Under the pieces are notes generated by a model that was given only the letters and a program-made list of their open reading frames with translations, did not search any database and was not told the DNA's origin. A stretch of 64,000 nt of DNA from Leptospiraceae bacterium. GTDB taxonomy: Bacteria; Spirochaetota; Leptospiria; Leptospirales; Leptospiraceae. This document shows positions 62,981 to 64,000 of the stretch, piece after piece. The stretch covers positions 124,001 through 188,000 of the forward strand of contig JADJSX010000025.1 in NCBI GenBank assembly GCA_016711485.1, written 5' to 3'. The number at the start of each line of letters is the position of its first letter. The stretch's first letter is position 1. A program made the translations under genes and the position numbers.

Positions 62981-63687
62981 AAGTAGCATTTAATCTAAGA
63001 AATATTACTTTATTTGTTTGTATTTTATTTTTTTTGGATTGTGCGACTTACTGGAAAAATAGGAAAAACGATTTACAGGATATTATTACATTTGGAACTG
63101 AAAAACCTATGTATGGAGTTAACTTAAAGTTAGCCCCTATTAATATAGGATTTTTATTTGTTGGCGGAGATTCTGAACCTGGAAAAAAAGATCTAGGAGA
63201 TGGCATTGGACTTAGAGGGGGAAGTTTTTCAAGTTATTTTTCGCAGCAATTAGTATTCGGATGGATGGGAGGGGAAACGTTTTATTCCGGCGAATTGGAA
63301 TTAACTGATGAAGGAAAAATGCAGTATGAGGACAAAATTCCAATAGTAAAAGATCCGAGAGATAATATTAAAAGTCATTCTTTAAAATATATTTCCATTT
63401 TAACCGATCCACCAAAGGAAAGAAAAAAAGCAAAGAAAGAAGAGGCCAGAAAAGAAATTATACAAGGCATTCTTGCTGAGAATCCCAATCCAGATCCTGC
63501 ACTTTACGCTTATTTGCCAAAGGAAAAAAAGAAACCGTTTGGATATCCAAAGTCTTACCTTTATCAAATTGAAGTAACGATAGGTATTTACAGGGGTATA
63601 CGAATTGGATTTAATCCGGCTGAATTATTCGATTTTATTTTAGGGTTTACAACATATGATATGTATGCTGATGATTTAAAAGAATAG
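62977..63687 (+). CDS. putative lipoprotein (236 aa)
   Basis: A lipoprotein signal is read as LFVCILFFLDC with Cys22 in a relaxed lipobox. The mature protein contains Gly-rich segments (DGIGLRGGSFSSYFSQQLVF), a charged helical part with many Lys/Glu (about residues 145-165) and a C-terminal beta-like end (YQIEVTIGIYRGIRIGF). I do not recognise it. It overlaps queC by 4 bases and so may only share its transcript. Confidence 0.55.
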   Translation: MKVAFNLRNITLFVCILFFLDCATYWKNRKNDLQDIITFGTEKPMYGVNLKLAPINIGFLFVGGDSEPGKKDLGDGIGLRGGSFSSYFSQQLVFGWMGGETFYSGELELTDEGKMQYEDKIPIVKDPRDNIKSHSLKYISILTDPPKERKKAKKEEARKEIIQGILAENPNPDPALYAYLPKEKKKPFGYPKSYLYQIEVTIGIYRGIRIGFNPAELFDFILGFTTYDMYADDLKE

Positions 63688-63697
63688 GAATAATTAG

Positions 63698-64000
63698 ATG
63701 TTACAAAAAGAAACGTTAGGTTTTTTGAATAATTTAAATAAGAATAACAGAAGAGACTGGTTCGAAAAAAATAAACAATCATTTGAAGATGCAAAACTTG
63801 ATTTTGAAACATTTATTTCTGAAATATTTTTTGAAATGGCAAAACTCAATGAAAACTTAATCGGAACTGATCCTCGCAAATGTATCTTTCGAATTTATCG
63901 AGATGTCCGTTTTTCAAAAAATAAAGAGCCATACAAAACAAATTTTGGAGCCGCTATTTGTGCTGGGGGTAAATCATTAAATACCGCTTTATTTTATATT
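63698..64000 (+). CDS. DUF2461-family protein (3' end outside window)
   Basis: ATG at 63698 follows AGGAA. The first 101 residues include LGFLNNLNKNNRRDWFEKNK and DPRKCIFRIYRDVRFSKNKE, followed by PYKTNFGAAI. This is the signature of the DUF2461/TIGR02453 family, whose function is not known. The gene continues past the window end. Confidence 0.85.
   Translation, partial: MLQKETLGFLNNLNKNNRRDWFEKNKQSFEDAKLDFETFISEIFFEMAKLNENLIGTDPRKCIFRIYRDVRFSKNKEPYKTNFGAAICAGGKSLNTALFYI

Noticed and set aside
1..64000. tRNA, rRNA, tmRNA or CRISPR array
   Set aside because: No cloverleaf with the GTTCGAATC-type T arm, no rRNA segments and no regularly spaced repeats were seen in the gaps between genes.

Overview
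The window reads as a piece of a spirochaete chromosome, most likely from the Leptospiraceae. This is inferred from the gene content: two proteins built like leptospiral OmpL47, a FlaA-type periplasmic flagellar sheath homologue, a leptospiral-style FadL/OmpP1 porin, many spirochaetal-type lipoproteins, a leucine-rich-repeat protein, frequent TTG and GTG starts, and AT-rich DNA. Coding density is high. I see no rRNA, tRNA or CRISPR array, and one insertion sequence.

Left part (1-11.2 kb): a truncated flavin amine oxidase; a minus-strand run VOC protein - LolA-like - 605-aa unknown - trpS; a degenerate metallophosphatase-like protein; ruvC with a possible upstream small ORF; a FadL porin; a MarR regulator; a small lipoprotein; and the first OmpL47-like protein with a strong terminator.

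Molybdenum and trehalose block (11.4-21.2 kb, all plus strand): a molybdopterin oxidoreductase is followed by moaA, moaD, moaE and mobA with overlapping or touching ends. A glycoside hydrolase 15 gene and a fused OtsA-OtsB trehalose synthase/phosphatase follow, and then a fused moaC-moaB. Together these cover most of molybdopterin synthesis (no moeA or moeB seen). The trehalose pair sits inside the cofactor cluster. Next come gcvT and gcvH (no gcvP here) and a membrane Ser/Thr kinase.

Envelope and chromosome-partition block (25-40 kb): a minus-strand set of four genes runs from a FlaA-like protein, through two unknown proteins, to an 878-aa secreted protein whose C-terminus resembles a CHAT protease but seems to lack the cysteine. 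The second OmpL47-like gene, a ComF protein, a DUF4384 protein and a CPBP protease follow. Then comes rsmG-parA-parB. A near-perfect parS palindrome lies at 38.7 kb and a one-mismatch copy lies inside rsmG. Beside them is a compact CpxP-like / ECF sigma / candidate anti-sigma operon, preceded by a GGAACC-N16-GTC promoter typical of ECF autoregulation.

Glycosyltransferase and peptide-transport block (40.2-47.4 kb): one unknown protein, two GT4 glycosyltransferases and a YejB-YejE-like importer with two separate ATPases are packed with overlapping stop/start codons. No binding protein is present.

Right part (47.4-64 kb): Uma2 nuclease-fold protein, OmpA/PD40 protein, an IS3-family element with a frame-disrupting A7 tract, GC-rich hairpin repeats around it and again upstream of glnD, an oxidoreductase, an LRR protein, dusB, a PilZ protein, a thiolase, glnD, a GH13 glucosidase, queD-queC, a lipoprotein and a truncated DUF2461 gene.
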